From the IMG/VR virus record IMGVR_UViG_3300017969_003627, positions 1-32,268 of that record: a DNA stretch of 32,268 nt; one strand, 5' to 3'. This stretch comes from a virus. The notes below the pieces were generated by a model. It had not been told where the DNA came from, did no database searches, and saw only the letters and a program-made list of their open reading frames with translations. Within the stretch, counting starts at the first letter, position 1. Every line of letters starts with the position of its first letter. The translations under genes were made by a program, and so were the position numbers. Shown here one piece after another: positions 24,285 to 31,874 of this stretch.

Positions 24285-24372
24285 GTCTTTGATTGATAAA
24301 GTAAAGCAACAAATTGCTTATAGAAAAAGACTAAAAGAATTAAAGAAAAAAGACCCTTTTATTTACAAGTAA
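24268..24372 (+). CDS. Basic micro-protein (34 aa)
   Basis: This 34-residue frame starts MIKWIRSLIDKV and ends 'KKKDPFIYK'. It has a very good ribosome site, AGGAGA at 24257-24262, five bases before the ATG. It overlaps the SGNH gene by 17 bases and ends one base before the methyltransferase ATG. It is one amphipathic helix with a hydrophobic/Trp face at the N-terminus and a Lys/Arg-rich C-terminal half, closing with D-P-F-I-Y. I have an impression of similar small basic proteins ending in DPFIY in T4-like marine phages, but cannot verify it. The function is unknown; membrane-surface or nucleic-acid contact is possible. Confidence 0.68.
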   Translation: MIKWIRSLIDKVKQQIAYRKRLKELKKKDPFIYK

Positions 24373-24373
24373 A

Positions 24374-25036
24374 ATGAAAACAGTACACAATTGGTTTTTG
24401 CCAGACTATGATGTTCATTATGAAGAATGGATGCGTATCAACAATGAAACAACGTATCAACGCCTTCAACGAGAATATGCATTGGCCAGAGTAAAACAAT
24501 TTCGAAAAGCAATTGATATAGGTGGCAATATTGGATTTTGGAGCAAAGATTTTTGTAATAAGTTCAATGAAGTGATAATTTTTGAACCGGATCCGTCAAA
24601 TATTAAATGTCTTAAAGAAAATTTAAAAACCTATAAAAACTTCACTTTACATGAAGTTGGTTTAGGTAGTAAAGAAGAAGTCAAAGAATTTTATATCAGT
24701 CCTACAACATCAGGAGGACATAGTTTTTTTAGAGATCAAATATTTGAAGATAATGTTGATAAATCTGAATTACAAGTAAAAAAATTAGATGATTTTAAAT
24801 TTACCGATGTTGATCTAATAAAGATTGATACACAAGGCAGTGAATACGACATCTTATTAGGCGGCGAAGAAACACTACGAAATAATGACTGTGTATTGAA
24901 CGTGGAAATAGAACATAAAAATGAAGCACAAAGAAGAAAAGGAAAACAAATAATAGAGTTTTTAGACAGTGTGGGATATAAAGAATTTGGGAGATCAAGA
25001 AAAAAAGAAGTAGTTTTTACAAAATGGAAAAATTAA
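24374..25036 (+). CDS. FkbM-family SAM-dependent methyltransferase
   Basis: This 220-residue protein shows the class I methyltransferase core: motif I 'AIDIGGNIGFWS' (46-57), the acidic end of strand 2 'IIFEPDPSN' (68-76), and the FkbM-typical 'LIKIDTQGSEYDIL' (148-161). FkbM enzymes methylate hydroxyl groups, often on sugars of surface glycans or natural products. In this setting O-methylation of a sugar is the natural inference. It starts one base after the micro-protein stop and overlaps the next gene by 13 bases. Confidence 0.87.
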   Translation: MKTVHNWFLPDYDVHYEEWMRINNETTYQRLQREYALARVKQFRKAIDIGGNIGFWSKDFCNKFNEVIIFEPDPSNIKCLKENLKTYKNFTLHEVGLGSKEEVKEFYISPTTSGGHSFFRDQIFEDNVDKSELQVKKLDDFKFTDVDLIKIDTQGSEYDILLGGEETLRNNDCVLNVEIEHKNEAQRRKGKQIIEFLDSVGYKEFGRSRKKEVVFTKWKN

Positions 25037-25587
25037 AAGAAAAAATAAACAATATTTTTCGAAAGAATTCTAAATTTAATTTGATCGAAATGAATGATAT
25101 AGATATAACAGAGGATCCGGTGAGACCGGAATTGTCTCTCACATTTCGTACTATCTACGGAAGAAAAATTTATGGACTCAAAAACAAAAATGGTGATATC
25201 ATGGCAATCATATGCATAGCATTCACAAATGAAATCCCCACAACAGTCGAAGAACTAGATATGTTGAGTCGTGATGCGGCCGGTCCGTCGGTGTTGCGGG
25301 CAGGCATAGTGGGAAAAATAGCAGTTGCTTATACAGTTTGGGCCAAAATGAAAGGTGGCGGAAAACACATATTAAACGAAATTTTTAAAAAATTTAAAAG
25401 AGAACAACACATAGAAAGATTAGTCACTTTAAGTCCTTTGACAGAAATGGCCGAAAGGTTTCATATAAAGAACGGAGCAAAACTATTACAACGCAACGAC
25501 ACAACACAAAATTTTGAATATGACATTACACTGGAACAATGGAACAAGTATTTAGAAAGAGCGAAAGGGTTTTTTAAACTAAAATGA
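25024..25587 (+). CDS. GNAT-like acyltransferase (putative)
   Basis: This 187-residue protein has a beta strand 'IMAIICIAFTNEIP' (about 59-72), a central 'GKIAVAYTVWAKMKGGGKHIL' region in which 'KGGGK' could be a variant acetyl-CoA loop, followed by a helix, 'ERLVTLSPLTEMAERFHIKNGAKLL' and 'TQNFEYDI'. The latter resembles the GNAT end 'A..F..K.GA...' plus closing strand. The fold assignment is by pattern and moderate only. An acyl transfer to an amino sugar made by the downstream aminotransferase would fit the cluster, which is inference. It overlaps the kinase gene by 4 bases. Confidence 0.52.
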   Translation: MEKLKEKINNIFRKNSKFNLIEMNDIDITEDPVRPELSLTFRTIYGRKIYGLKNKNGDIMAIICIAFTNEIPTTVEELDMLSRDAAGPSVLRAGIVGKIAVAYTVWAKMKGGGKHILNEIFKKFKREQHIERLVTLSPLTEMAERFHIKNGAKLLQRNDTTQNFEYDITLEQWNKYLERAKGFFKLK

Positions 25588-26021
25588 AAATATTGATAAT
25601 GGGACTACCCGGATCGGGCAAAACTACATTGGCAAAAATGATAGCACCAAGGTTGAATGCTGTATGGCTAAATGCTGACAAGATAAGAGAAGAATGCAAT
25701 GATTGGGATTTCTCAGACGAAGGCAGAAAGAGACAAGCACTGAGGATGTGGACGTACGCCGAAGAGGCGTTAGACAAAGGCAGAGTTGTGATTGCTGATT
25801 TTGTTTGCCCCACTGAAGAAACAAGAGCACAATTCAAAGCAGATTATCTGATATGGATGGACACAATCAAAGAGGGTAGATTTGAGGACACCAACAAACT
25901 TTTTCAGCCACCGACAACGTTTGATTTTAGATGTACATCAAAAGATGCTGAGACTTGGGCATTTTTGATAACACAGGAAATACGAGATATAATATGGGAG
26001 AAGAAAAATGTGGGACAATAA
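25584..26021 (+). CDS. APS-kinase-like P-loop kinase
   Basis: This 145-residue P-loop protein has Walker A GLPGSGKT at 7-14, then 'VWLNADKIREECNDWDFSDEGR', 'VVIADFVCPTEETRAQF' and 'DTIKEGRFEDTNKLFQPP', all closely matching the order of motifs in adenylylsulfate (APS) kinases. It is shorter than typical CysC (about 200). It could phosphorylate APS to PAPS, a sulfate donor, or have been redirected to a sugar or nucleoside hydroxyl. It overlaps the nucleotidyltransferase gene by 14 bases, so the two probably act in succession. Confidence 0.8.
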   Translation: MKILIMGLPGSGKTTLAKMIAPRLNAVWLNADKIREECNDWDFSDEGRKRQALRMWTYAEEALDKGRVVIADFVCPTEETRAQFKADYLIWMDTIKEGRFEDTNKLFQPPTTFDFRCTSKDAETWAFLITQEIRDIIWEKKNVGQ

Positions 26022-26373
26022 AAAACCAACAGCACAAATGCTAGGAAGATGGCAACCGTTCCATGACGGGCACTATAAATTGTTCCAGGAGATACACAAA
26101 AAAACAGGGCAGGTATTGATAATGGTCAGAGATGTGCAAGGTGTTGATGACAATCCATTTGATTTTGAAACTGTTAAGAAAAATATTGAGGAAAGGCTCA
26201 ATCCCAAGTTTGAAGGGCAGTTCAAAGTGATACTAGTACCCAACATAACAAACATATGTTATGGCAGGGGTGTGGGTTACAAAATAGAAGAAATAGTGTT
26301 AGATGAAGAAACTCAAAAGATATCCGCAACAAATATAAGACAACAGATGCGTGATCGTGGAGAACTGATATGA
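26008..26373 (+). CDS. HxGH-type nucleotidyltransferase
   Basis: This 121-residue protein carries the HxGH motif at 19-22 inside 'GRWQPFHDGHYKLF', and the second family motif ISATNIR at 105-111. This identifies the cytidylyltransferase/adenylyltransferase superfamily (relatives include TagD, NadD, CoaD and NadM). At 121 residues it is a minimal version similar to TagD-like enzymes. It would couple a phosphorylated small molecule to CMP or AMP. GGGAGAAG lies before the ATG. Directly following a kinase, it could make a nucleotide-activated building block for the glycosyltransferases (inference). Confidence 0.83.
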   Translation: MWDNKKPTAQMLGRWQPFHDGHYKLFQEIHKKTGQVLIMVRDVQGVDDNPFDFETVKKNIEERLNPKFEGQFKVILVPNITNICYGRGVGYKIEEIVLDEETQKISATNIRQQMRDRGELI

Positions 26374-26753
26374 GAGAAGATCTAATGGTACAACAGCAGG
26401 TCAAAAACAAATGGCAACACATGGTAGGTGTTATCTGCCTCAATCAAACTTACAGAAAACAAGCCAAACGTGTTTTAAGTGAATTATTCAAACGATATCC
26501 GAATGCCAAAAGTTATCTCAAAGGTAGATTATCAGCACAGCAAAAATTATTAAAACCTTTGGGAATGTGGCGTGTGAGATCGGAAAGATTGAGAAAAATG
26601 AGCGAGCAATTTTTAAACTGGAATGGTGAAGATGCGTCGGATCTACACGGAATAGGAAAATATGGCAGTGATAGTTATAGGATATTTTACAAAAATGAAA
26701 TACCTACCGATGTACAGGATAAAGAATTAAAAAAATATATAGAATCTTTATGA
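26370..26753 (+). CDS. MBD4-like HhH-GPD DNA glycosylase
   Basis: This 127-residue protein aligns by eye with the catalytic domain of MBD4 mismatch DNA glycosylase: 'ICLNQTYRKQAKRVL', 'LLKPLGMWRVRSERL', then 'LHGIGKYGSDSYRIF' (92-106), the helix-hairpin-helix with its GIG loop, and 'QDKELKKY' (116-123) with D117 at the position of the catalytic aspartate. MBD4 removes T or U from G mismatches. The protein is slightly shorter than the MBD4 catalytic domain at both ends. It overlaps the nucleotidyltransferase gene by 4 bases (ATGA) and the carbamoyltransferase by 4. A DNA repair enzyme inside a biosynthetic run is unexpected; it could act in repair, host DNA attack or DNA modification. Confidence 0.8.
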   Translation: MREDLMVQQQVKNKWQHMVGVICLNQTYRKQAKRVLSELFKRYPNAKSYLKGRLSAQQKLLKPLGMWRVRSERLRKMSEQFLNWNGEDASDLHGIGKYGSDSYRIFYKNEIPTDVQDKELKKYIESL

Positions 26754-28237
26754 GAATATTAGGAATAAATTGTATGAATCATGATGCCGCCATGGCTGTG
26801 GTTGACGGCCGAGATATTCTATGGGCCGCACATAGCGAGAGATACAGCAAGATAAAAAATGATCATCACCTGAACTGGGGGATAGTGAACGAGGCAATGA
26901 GTTATGGTCCTTTTGACAAAGTGGTGTATTATGAAAAACCATGGTTAAAAAAGAGACGACAGATTAGAGCGGGACAATGGTCGGAAGTTTTTACAACACA
27001 GAATCTGCCATCGGAACATTTAAAACAGTTTGGAATCAAAATTGACCAGTATGTAGATCATCATCATTCGCATGCGGCCGGAAGTTTTTTCACATCGCCC
27101 TTTACAGATTCCATGGTGTTGTGTGTGGATGCCATAGGAGAATGGGAAACTATGACTATATGGAAAGCCAAAGGCAACGAAATAGAAAAACTGGAAAGCA
27201 TGGAATATCCTCATTCATTGGGAATCTTATATTCTGCTTTTACACAAAGAGTTGGATTGAAACCCGCAGAGGAAGAATACATATTGATGGGAATGTCAGC
27301 ATACGGAACACCAAAGTACCGAGATAATATCTACAATGAATTGTTGGATTATCGAACTCTGGAATTAAAAAGAAATTTACACAGAGGAATAGGAAATTGG
27401 TTACCGGAAGCGGATCCCATGGATCTTGCCGCATCCATTCAAAAAGTCATACAAGAAGCACTCACTCATATATGGCAATGGAGTACGACTTACATACCAG
27501 ACGGACAACGTGCTGTGAGCAAATATGGTGAAAGTCGTAATTTATGTTATGGTGGAGGCGTGGCATTGAATTGTGTGGCCAATGCAATTTTAATGAACAA
27601 GAAAATATACGATAAATCATGGATCATGCCCAATCCCGGAGATGCGGGTAGTTCGTTGGGTTGTATAGCCGCTTCGATGCACAGACACCTAAATTGGAAA
27701 CATCCATTTTTGGGCACGAACATAGAGGGTGAATATCCTGTGGATGCTCTCATAAAGGAATTGTTGGAAAATAAAATGGTGGGAGTGGCCAATGGTCGGG
27801 CGGAGTTTGGACCAAGAGCACTTGGTAATAGATCATTACTTGCTGATCCTAGAGGATCAAAAATCAAGGATTTGGTAAATGGTATTAAAAAAAGACAGAA
27901 GTTTAGACCATTCGCACCAGCCATATTAGAAGAGGATGTGAACGAGTATTTTACCCTACCTAAAGGTGTTAAAAACACCCCTTATATGCAACACACAGCG
28001 GTTTGTACGCATGGTAAAGACTTTCCTGCCATAATACACTACGATAACACGAGTAGGGTTCAAACAGTGTCTAAAGCAGACAATCCAGGTTTTTATGAAT
28101 TGCTTACGCAATGGAAAAAGAAAACAGGTTGCCCTATACTGCTTAACACCAGTTTGAATATAAAAGGACAACCTATAGTAAATGACAAAGATGATGGTAA
28201 AGCATTTACCAACAAATATGGAGTAAAAGTTTTATGA
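26750..28237 (+). CDS. NodU/CmcH/TobZ-family O-carbamoyltransferase
   Basis: This 495-residue protein shows the N-terminal ASKHA-like start 'ILGINCMNHDAAMAVVDG', 'HHHSHAAGSF' (104-113), 'CVDAIGEW', 'YGGGVALNCVAN' (267-278) and the C-terminal domain signature 'GRAEFGPRALGNRSLLADPR' (349-368) followed by 'FRPFAPAIL'. These are diagnostic for carbamoyltransferases that use carbamoyl phosphate and ATP to carbamoylate hydroxyls of sugars (NodU) or antibiotics (CmcH, TobZ). It is somewhat shorter than typical members (about 550-600). Carbamoylation of a sugar made by this cluster is the likely role. It overlaps both neighbours by 4 bases. Confidence 0.92.
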   Translation: MRILGINCMNHDAAMAVVDGRDILWAAHSERYSKIKNDHHLNWGIVNEAMSYGPFDKVVYYEKPWLKKRRQIRAGQWSEVFTTQNLPSEHLKQFGIKIDQYVDHHHSHAAGSFFTSPFTDSMVLCVDAIGEWETMTIWKAKGNEIEKLESMEYPHSLGILYSAFTQRVGLKPAEEEYILMGMSAYGTPKYRDNIYNELLDYRTLELKRNLHRGIGNWLPEADPMDLAASIQKVIQEALTHIWQWSTTYIPDGQRAVSKYGESRNLCYGGGVALNCVANAILMNKKIYDKSWIMPNPGDAGSSLGCIAASMHRHLNWKHPFLGTNIEGEYPVDALIKELLENKMVGVANGRAEFGPRALGNRSLLADPRGSKIKDLVNGIKKRQKFRPFAPAILEEDVNEYFTLPKGVKNTPYMQHTAVCTHGKDFPAIIHYDNTSRVQTVSKADNPGFYELLTQWKKKTGCPILLNTSLNIKGQPIVNDKDDGKAFTNKYGVKVL

Positions 28238-29178
28238 GAATTTTAGTCACAGGAGGTTATGGTTTTATAGGATCTAGGATTGTTGAAAGATTAATTGAAA
28301 TGAATCATAGTGTTATAGTAATGGATAATAAAGAAACATATGGAGTGATTTCGGAAAAAGATCTCGAAAAATTATATTCTTGGAGACAGAGAAACTGGAA
28401 AAACGTTTATTGTAAAAACGGAGATGTAACAAAACAAGATGATGTATTGTCTGCTTTTAAAAATAGACCAGATTATGTGATACACCTAGCATCATATCCT
28501 AGAGCAAAAATAGTAAACAATAATCCGTGGGTGGGAGTACAAAATATTATAGGAGGAACAGTAAATCTTCTTTCTCATTGCCAATATATGCCTGTGAAAA
28601 AGTTTGTGTTTGTTAGTTCGTCAATGATATACGGACACTTCTCCGATGGAACCAAAGAAGACGCAGATACCAAACCGAACAATTTATATGGAGAATCTAA
28701 ATTAACTGCGGAACGATTCGTCAAACATTATCACGCTCAACATAAAATAAATTATGCAATAGTAAGACCGAGCGGAGTCTATGGTCCAGGAGACATGGAA
28801 GATAGGGTATTAAGTAAATTTTTCCAGAAAGCAATGAATAACGAAACAATAGAAGTACACGATGGTGACAACAAAGTAGATTTTACTTATATCAATGACA
28901 CAGCAGAAGGTATCATAAAAGCAACATTATCAGACGAAGCCAATCAAAGTTTCAATATTACTGCGGGCAATGCCACATCATTACGTGTGGCGGCAGAAAA
29001 GATCATAGAACTCACAGGCAGTAAGAGTGATATAGTTGATACAGGTGCTCATAAACTTTATCCTCGTAGAGGAACATTGGATATATCCAGAGCCAAAAAA
29101 TTATTGAATTATCAACCAGAAACAACTTTTGATCAAGGACTAGAATACTATTATGAGTGGTTACAAAATAAAATTTAA
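28234..29178 (+). CDS. NAD-dependent sugar epimerase/dehydratase (extended SDR)
   Basis: This 314-residue protein begins 'RILVTGGYGFIGSRI' with the Rossmann GxxGxxG (7-13), has 'VIHLASYPRA' (82-91), the active-site serine strand 'VFVSSSMIYG' (125-134) and Y152-x3-K156 ('LYGESKLTAERF'). 'YAIVRPSGVYGPGD' and 'FTYINDTAEGI' are typical of GalE/RmlB-like nucleotide-sugar enzymes. The size matches the family. It would epimerise, dehydrate or reduce an NDP-sugar; the exact reaction cannot be read from motifs. It overlaps the aminotransferase gene by 26 bases, a natural pairing for making an amino sugar. Confidence 0.9.
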   Translation: MRILVTGGYGFIGSRIVERLIEMNHSVIVMDNKETYGVISEKDLEKLYSWRQRNWKNVYCKNGDVTKQDDVLSAFKNRPDYVIHLASYPRAKIVNNNPWVGVQNIIGGTVNLLSHCQYMPVKKFVFVSSSMIYGHFSDGTKEDADTKPNNLYGESKLTAERFVKHYHAQHKINYAIVRPSGVYGPGDMEDRVLSKFFQKAMNNETIEVHDGDNKVDFTYINDTAEGIIKATLSDEANQSFNITAGNATSLRVAAEKIIELTGSKSDIVDTGAHKLYPRRGTLDISRAKKLLNYQPETTFDQGLEYYYEWLQNKI

Positions 29179-30223
29179 CGGTGTCGACAGATTGTATGAT
29201 GCATACTCGTGGAGACTGACTCGTAGAGCGAAAAAAGTATGGAGCTCTGGAAATGTGTTGTTAGGTGCAGAACTAAAAAAATTAGAAAATAACATTTGCA
29301 AAAAATATAAAAGAAAATATGCGGTCGGAGTGGGATCAGCCACAGACGGACTGTACTTTTCAATGAAGGCACTGGGACTAAACAGATCGTCGACCATAGT
29401 GTGTCCGGCATTAAGTTACGTGGCCACCGCGGGAGCAATCAAAAGGTTAGGTGCAAAAATACGTTTTGTTGATGTGGACGACATTGGAAATATTGGTAGT
29501 ATAAATTTACAGACTAAACCAAATGCCATACTTTACGTAAATTTATATGGCAATGTAGCGGACTACAATCGATTAAAAGAATATTGCGAAGATAATAAAA
29601 TATTTCTCATAGAGGATGCCGCACAGTCACAAGGGGCATATTTAGGAAACTGGTTTAAAAAAATTCCATCTGGAACACTGGGTGACATATCGATCTTTAG
29701 TTTTGATCCTATGAAGAATATGCCTTGCTTTGGATCAGGCGGCATGATATTAACCGATTCTTTACAGGTATACGAAAACTTGATCAGTTTAAGAAGACAC
29801 GGCTTACACAACAACATGGATTATGGTTACAACAGTGTGATTCCAGAAGATCATTCAGCACAATTAAATTTTTTATTAGATAAGTTTGATTCATTGCAAA
29901 GTATGAGAGAAAAAGTGGCCAAAAGGTATTTTAAAAATCTACCTACTGAATCATTTATAAAATCTAAAAATAACACTATAAGCAGTTATCATAAACTGGT
30001 GTTGCTACATGAAAAAAGAGATGATTTACAAAAGTATCTCAAGGAGCACGGGATAGAAACAAAAATACACTATTCAAAAACCTTGAACCACGGTTGGCTT
30101 ACGTCTTATCCAAATGCTGAAAAAATTTGTAAACGTGCATTAAGTTTACCGATCTATCCATACCTAACCGATAGTGAAATTGATTATATTTGTAAAAGGA
30201 TAAAAGAATTCAATGGCATTTGA
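29153..30223 (+). CDS. DegT/DnrJ/EryC1/StrS-family sugar aminotransferase
   Basis: This 356-residue protein has the family motifs for PLP binding: 'GVGSATDGLYFS' (58-70), 'VCPALSYVATAGAI', 'LIEDAAQSQGA' (152-162) with D155 contacting the PLP nitrogen, and 'FSFDPMKNMPCFGSGG' with K188 as the Schiff-base lysine. The late 'RALSLPIYPYLTDSEIDYI' closes the fold. Such enzymes transfer an amino group from glutamate to a keto-sugar nucleotide. All key residues are present, so it should be active. The coupled epimerase upstream could supply the keto sugar. Confidence 0.92.
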   Translation: MSGYKIKFNGVDRLYDAYSWRLTRRAKKVWSSGNVLLGAELKKLENNICKKYKRKYAVGVGSATDGLYFSMKALGLNRSSTIVCPALSYVATAGAIKRLGAKIRFVDVDDIGNIGSINLQTKPNAILYVNLYGNVADYNRLKEYCEDNKIFLIEDAAQSQGAYLGNWFKKIPSGTLGDISIFSFDPMKNMPCFGSGGMILTDSLQVYENLISLRRHGLHNNMDYGYNSVIPEDHSAQLNFLLDKFDSLQSMREKVAKRYFKNLPTESFIKSKNNTISSYHKLVLLHEKRDDLQKYLKEHGIETKIHYSKTLNHGWLTSYPNAEKICKRALSLPIYPYLTDSEIDYICKRIKEFNGI

Positions 30224-31514
30224 TTGTGTAATTGTCGATTTTCAAAAAGATCAAAAAAACAAGGAGTTTTTATTCAATAAATTTCCTTATGCTCTTTCGA
30301 CTCCGTTTGTAGGAAGTTACTTTGACATCCTTAAAAGTTTTGTTGATGGTGTAAAAACTGATTTTTTTTGGTTAACAAGTGATCTTGTAAATTTACAACA
30401 TTTTGATTTTAATTTTATTCCCGATCAACACCAACAAAAACAAATTCATGTATGGAATACTCAATCACAGAGAGAGGGAGATATAATGTTGTTGCCCACT
30501 AACGAATTTAAATCTCAAATGAATCATATAAAGTTTTTGAGAGATTATAAGGATATAAACTATCATGATACCAATTTTGAATACAACGAATGGCCGTCAT
30601 TTAAATTTACATTTGATAATTTGACAGAACAAATAAAAAATCAAAAAACAAGATATGCAAATTATTATTTCAAAAAACAGCATAGCATAATACCAAGTTT
30701 TTGGGAAGATCAAAAGTTATATGTGTTGGACAAGAATCGTTTAAATTTATTGGTACCGAGATTTGATATGAAAGAAGAGTTGTACGAATATTCTCCCACA
30801 TTGTTGATGGATAATCCCAGTGAAAAATTAAATTTTGATATTTGTTATATACACAACGGAGAACCGCAGGCACAAGAAAATTTGATGTTTTTAAAACAAC
30901 ATCTAAAGAAAAAACCAAACAAACTTCACATAATCGAAGGAGTCAAAGGTCGTAAGGAAGCCTACCAAACTGCCGCACGAGCAAGTGAAACAGAATATTT
31001 CTATGCCGTTTTTGCCAAACTAAAAGTAAACAAGGATTTTGCTTTTGATTTTGTGCCAGACACATTGAAATCTCCAAGACATTATATTTTTGATTGTTTT
31101 AATCCTGTGATCAATTACACTTACGGACATCAAGCAATCATACTTTATAATAAAAAACTTACATTAGAAAATGACGGCAAAGGTCTGGACTTTACACTAT
31201 CACAGAAGCACGACCATATTTCTTTATTGAGTGCAGAGACAACTTTTTATACCGATCCACAAGTATGTTATAGAACTGCTTTTCGCGAAATAGTCAAGTT
31301 GCTTTATAATAAAAAACTAAAACCAACAGTTGAGAATAACTTTATACTGAAAAAATGGTCAGACTTGGATATTGTTCCGGGTGCTTCATATGTGAATGCC
31401 GCAAGAGAAGATGCCTTACAATTTGTACAATCTCATGATTATAATTTTGATGTTATTTTTAAGAGTTATGAATGGGACTATGTTGATGTCTTTTATAAAA
31501 AAAGATACAACTAA
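30213..31514 (+). CDS. Phage glycosyltransferase-like protein, uncharacterised family
   Basis: This 433-residue soluble protein has a first half 'FDCVIVDFQKDQ', 'KTDFFWLTSDLVNL' and 'WPSFKFTFDNL', and a second, more conserved half: 'FDICYIHNGEPQAQENL', 'IEGVKGRKEAYQTAA', 'TEYFYAVFAKLKVN', 'PRHYIFDCFNPV', 'YGHQAIILYNKKL', 'DFTLSQKH', 'YRTAFREIVKL'. The 'DICYIHNGEP' and 'TEYFYAVFAKLKV' strands look like the halves of a GT-A nucleotide-sugar fold with the DxD position altered. I recall the family from T4-like marine phages without a defined role. It is the last gene of the island, overlaps the aminotransferase by 11 bases and its stop abuts that of the minus-strand gene. Confidence 0.65.
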   Translation: MAFDCVIVDFQKDQKNKEFLFNKFPYALSTPFVGSYFDILKSFVDGVKTDFFWLTSDLVNLQHFDFNFIPDQHQQKQIHVWNTQSQREGDIMLLPTNEFKSQMNHIKFLRDYKDINYHDTNFEYNEWPSFKFTFDNLTEQIKNQKTRYANYYFKKQHSIIPSFWEDQKLYVLDKNRLNLLVPRFDMKEELYEYSPTLLMDNPSEKLNFDICYIHNGEPQAQENLMFLKQHLKKKPNKLHIIEGVKGRKEAYQTAARASETEYFYAVFAKLKVNKDFAFDFVPDTLKSPRHYIFDCFNPVINYTYGHQAIILYNKKLTLENDGKGLDFTLSQKHDHISLLSAETTFYTDPQVCYRTAFREIVKLLYNKKLKPTVENNFILKKWSDLDIVPGASYVNAAREDALQFVQSHDYNFDVIFKSYEWDYVDVFYKKRYN

Positions 31515-31874
31515 TTAATTTTCTTTAAATGTTTTTTTCATTAATTTTGATGTTTTAGATTCCATATCTTGTTTTAATCTCGGAACATCAAATTTTAAAT
31601 CGACAGTTTGTATGTTGTTATAATTGTCGTTTATATATTTTCTTAGAGCATTCGCAACATGGGTCTGTGATTTAATTTTTAAATCTTTCTGTACATCAAC
31701 GTGTATAGTTACTCTATTTCTTAAAATGATATCACACCATTTCACGTAACGAATTGGCAAGTTTGTAAAGGATAGCCCGTCTAATACCTCGGGCCATTCC
31801 TTAACAAATTCTTGTGTGAGTTGAACCCAAGTACGATTATTTCTTGGATTTTGTTGTTTTCTTTTTTGTTTCAT
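31515..31874 (-). CDS. Hypothetical phage protein (119 aa)
   Basis: This minus-strand protein of 119 residues is basic at both ends (N-terminus MKQKRKQQNPRNNR; C-terminal 'SKTSKLMKKTFKEN'). The centre, 'TWVQLTQEFVKEWPEVLDGL', 'IRYVKWCDIILRNRVTIHVDV', 'THVANALRKYINDNYNN', is mixed alpha/beta with no motif I recognise. It overlaps the upstream minus-strand gene by 38 bases, so the two are co-translated. Its stop codon directly abuts the stop of the plus-strand glycosyltransferase-like gene. Strand and style differ from the enzyme island, so it probably belongs to the next functional block of the phage genome. Confidence 0.7.
   Translation of the reverse strand: MKQKRKQQNPRNNRTWVQLTQEFVKEWPEVLDGLSFTNLPIRYVKWCDIILRNRVTIHVDVQKDLKIKSQTHVANALRKYINDNYNNIQTVDLKFDVPRLKQDMESKTSKLMKKTFKEN

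Noticed and set aside
27963-27979. Perfect hairpin GGTGTT-AAA-AACACC.
   Set aside because: It lies inside the carbamoyltransferase coding region, is not followed by a T-run and does not sit near a gene end, so it is unlikely to be a terminator.
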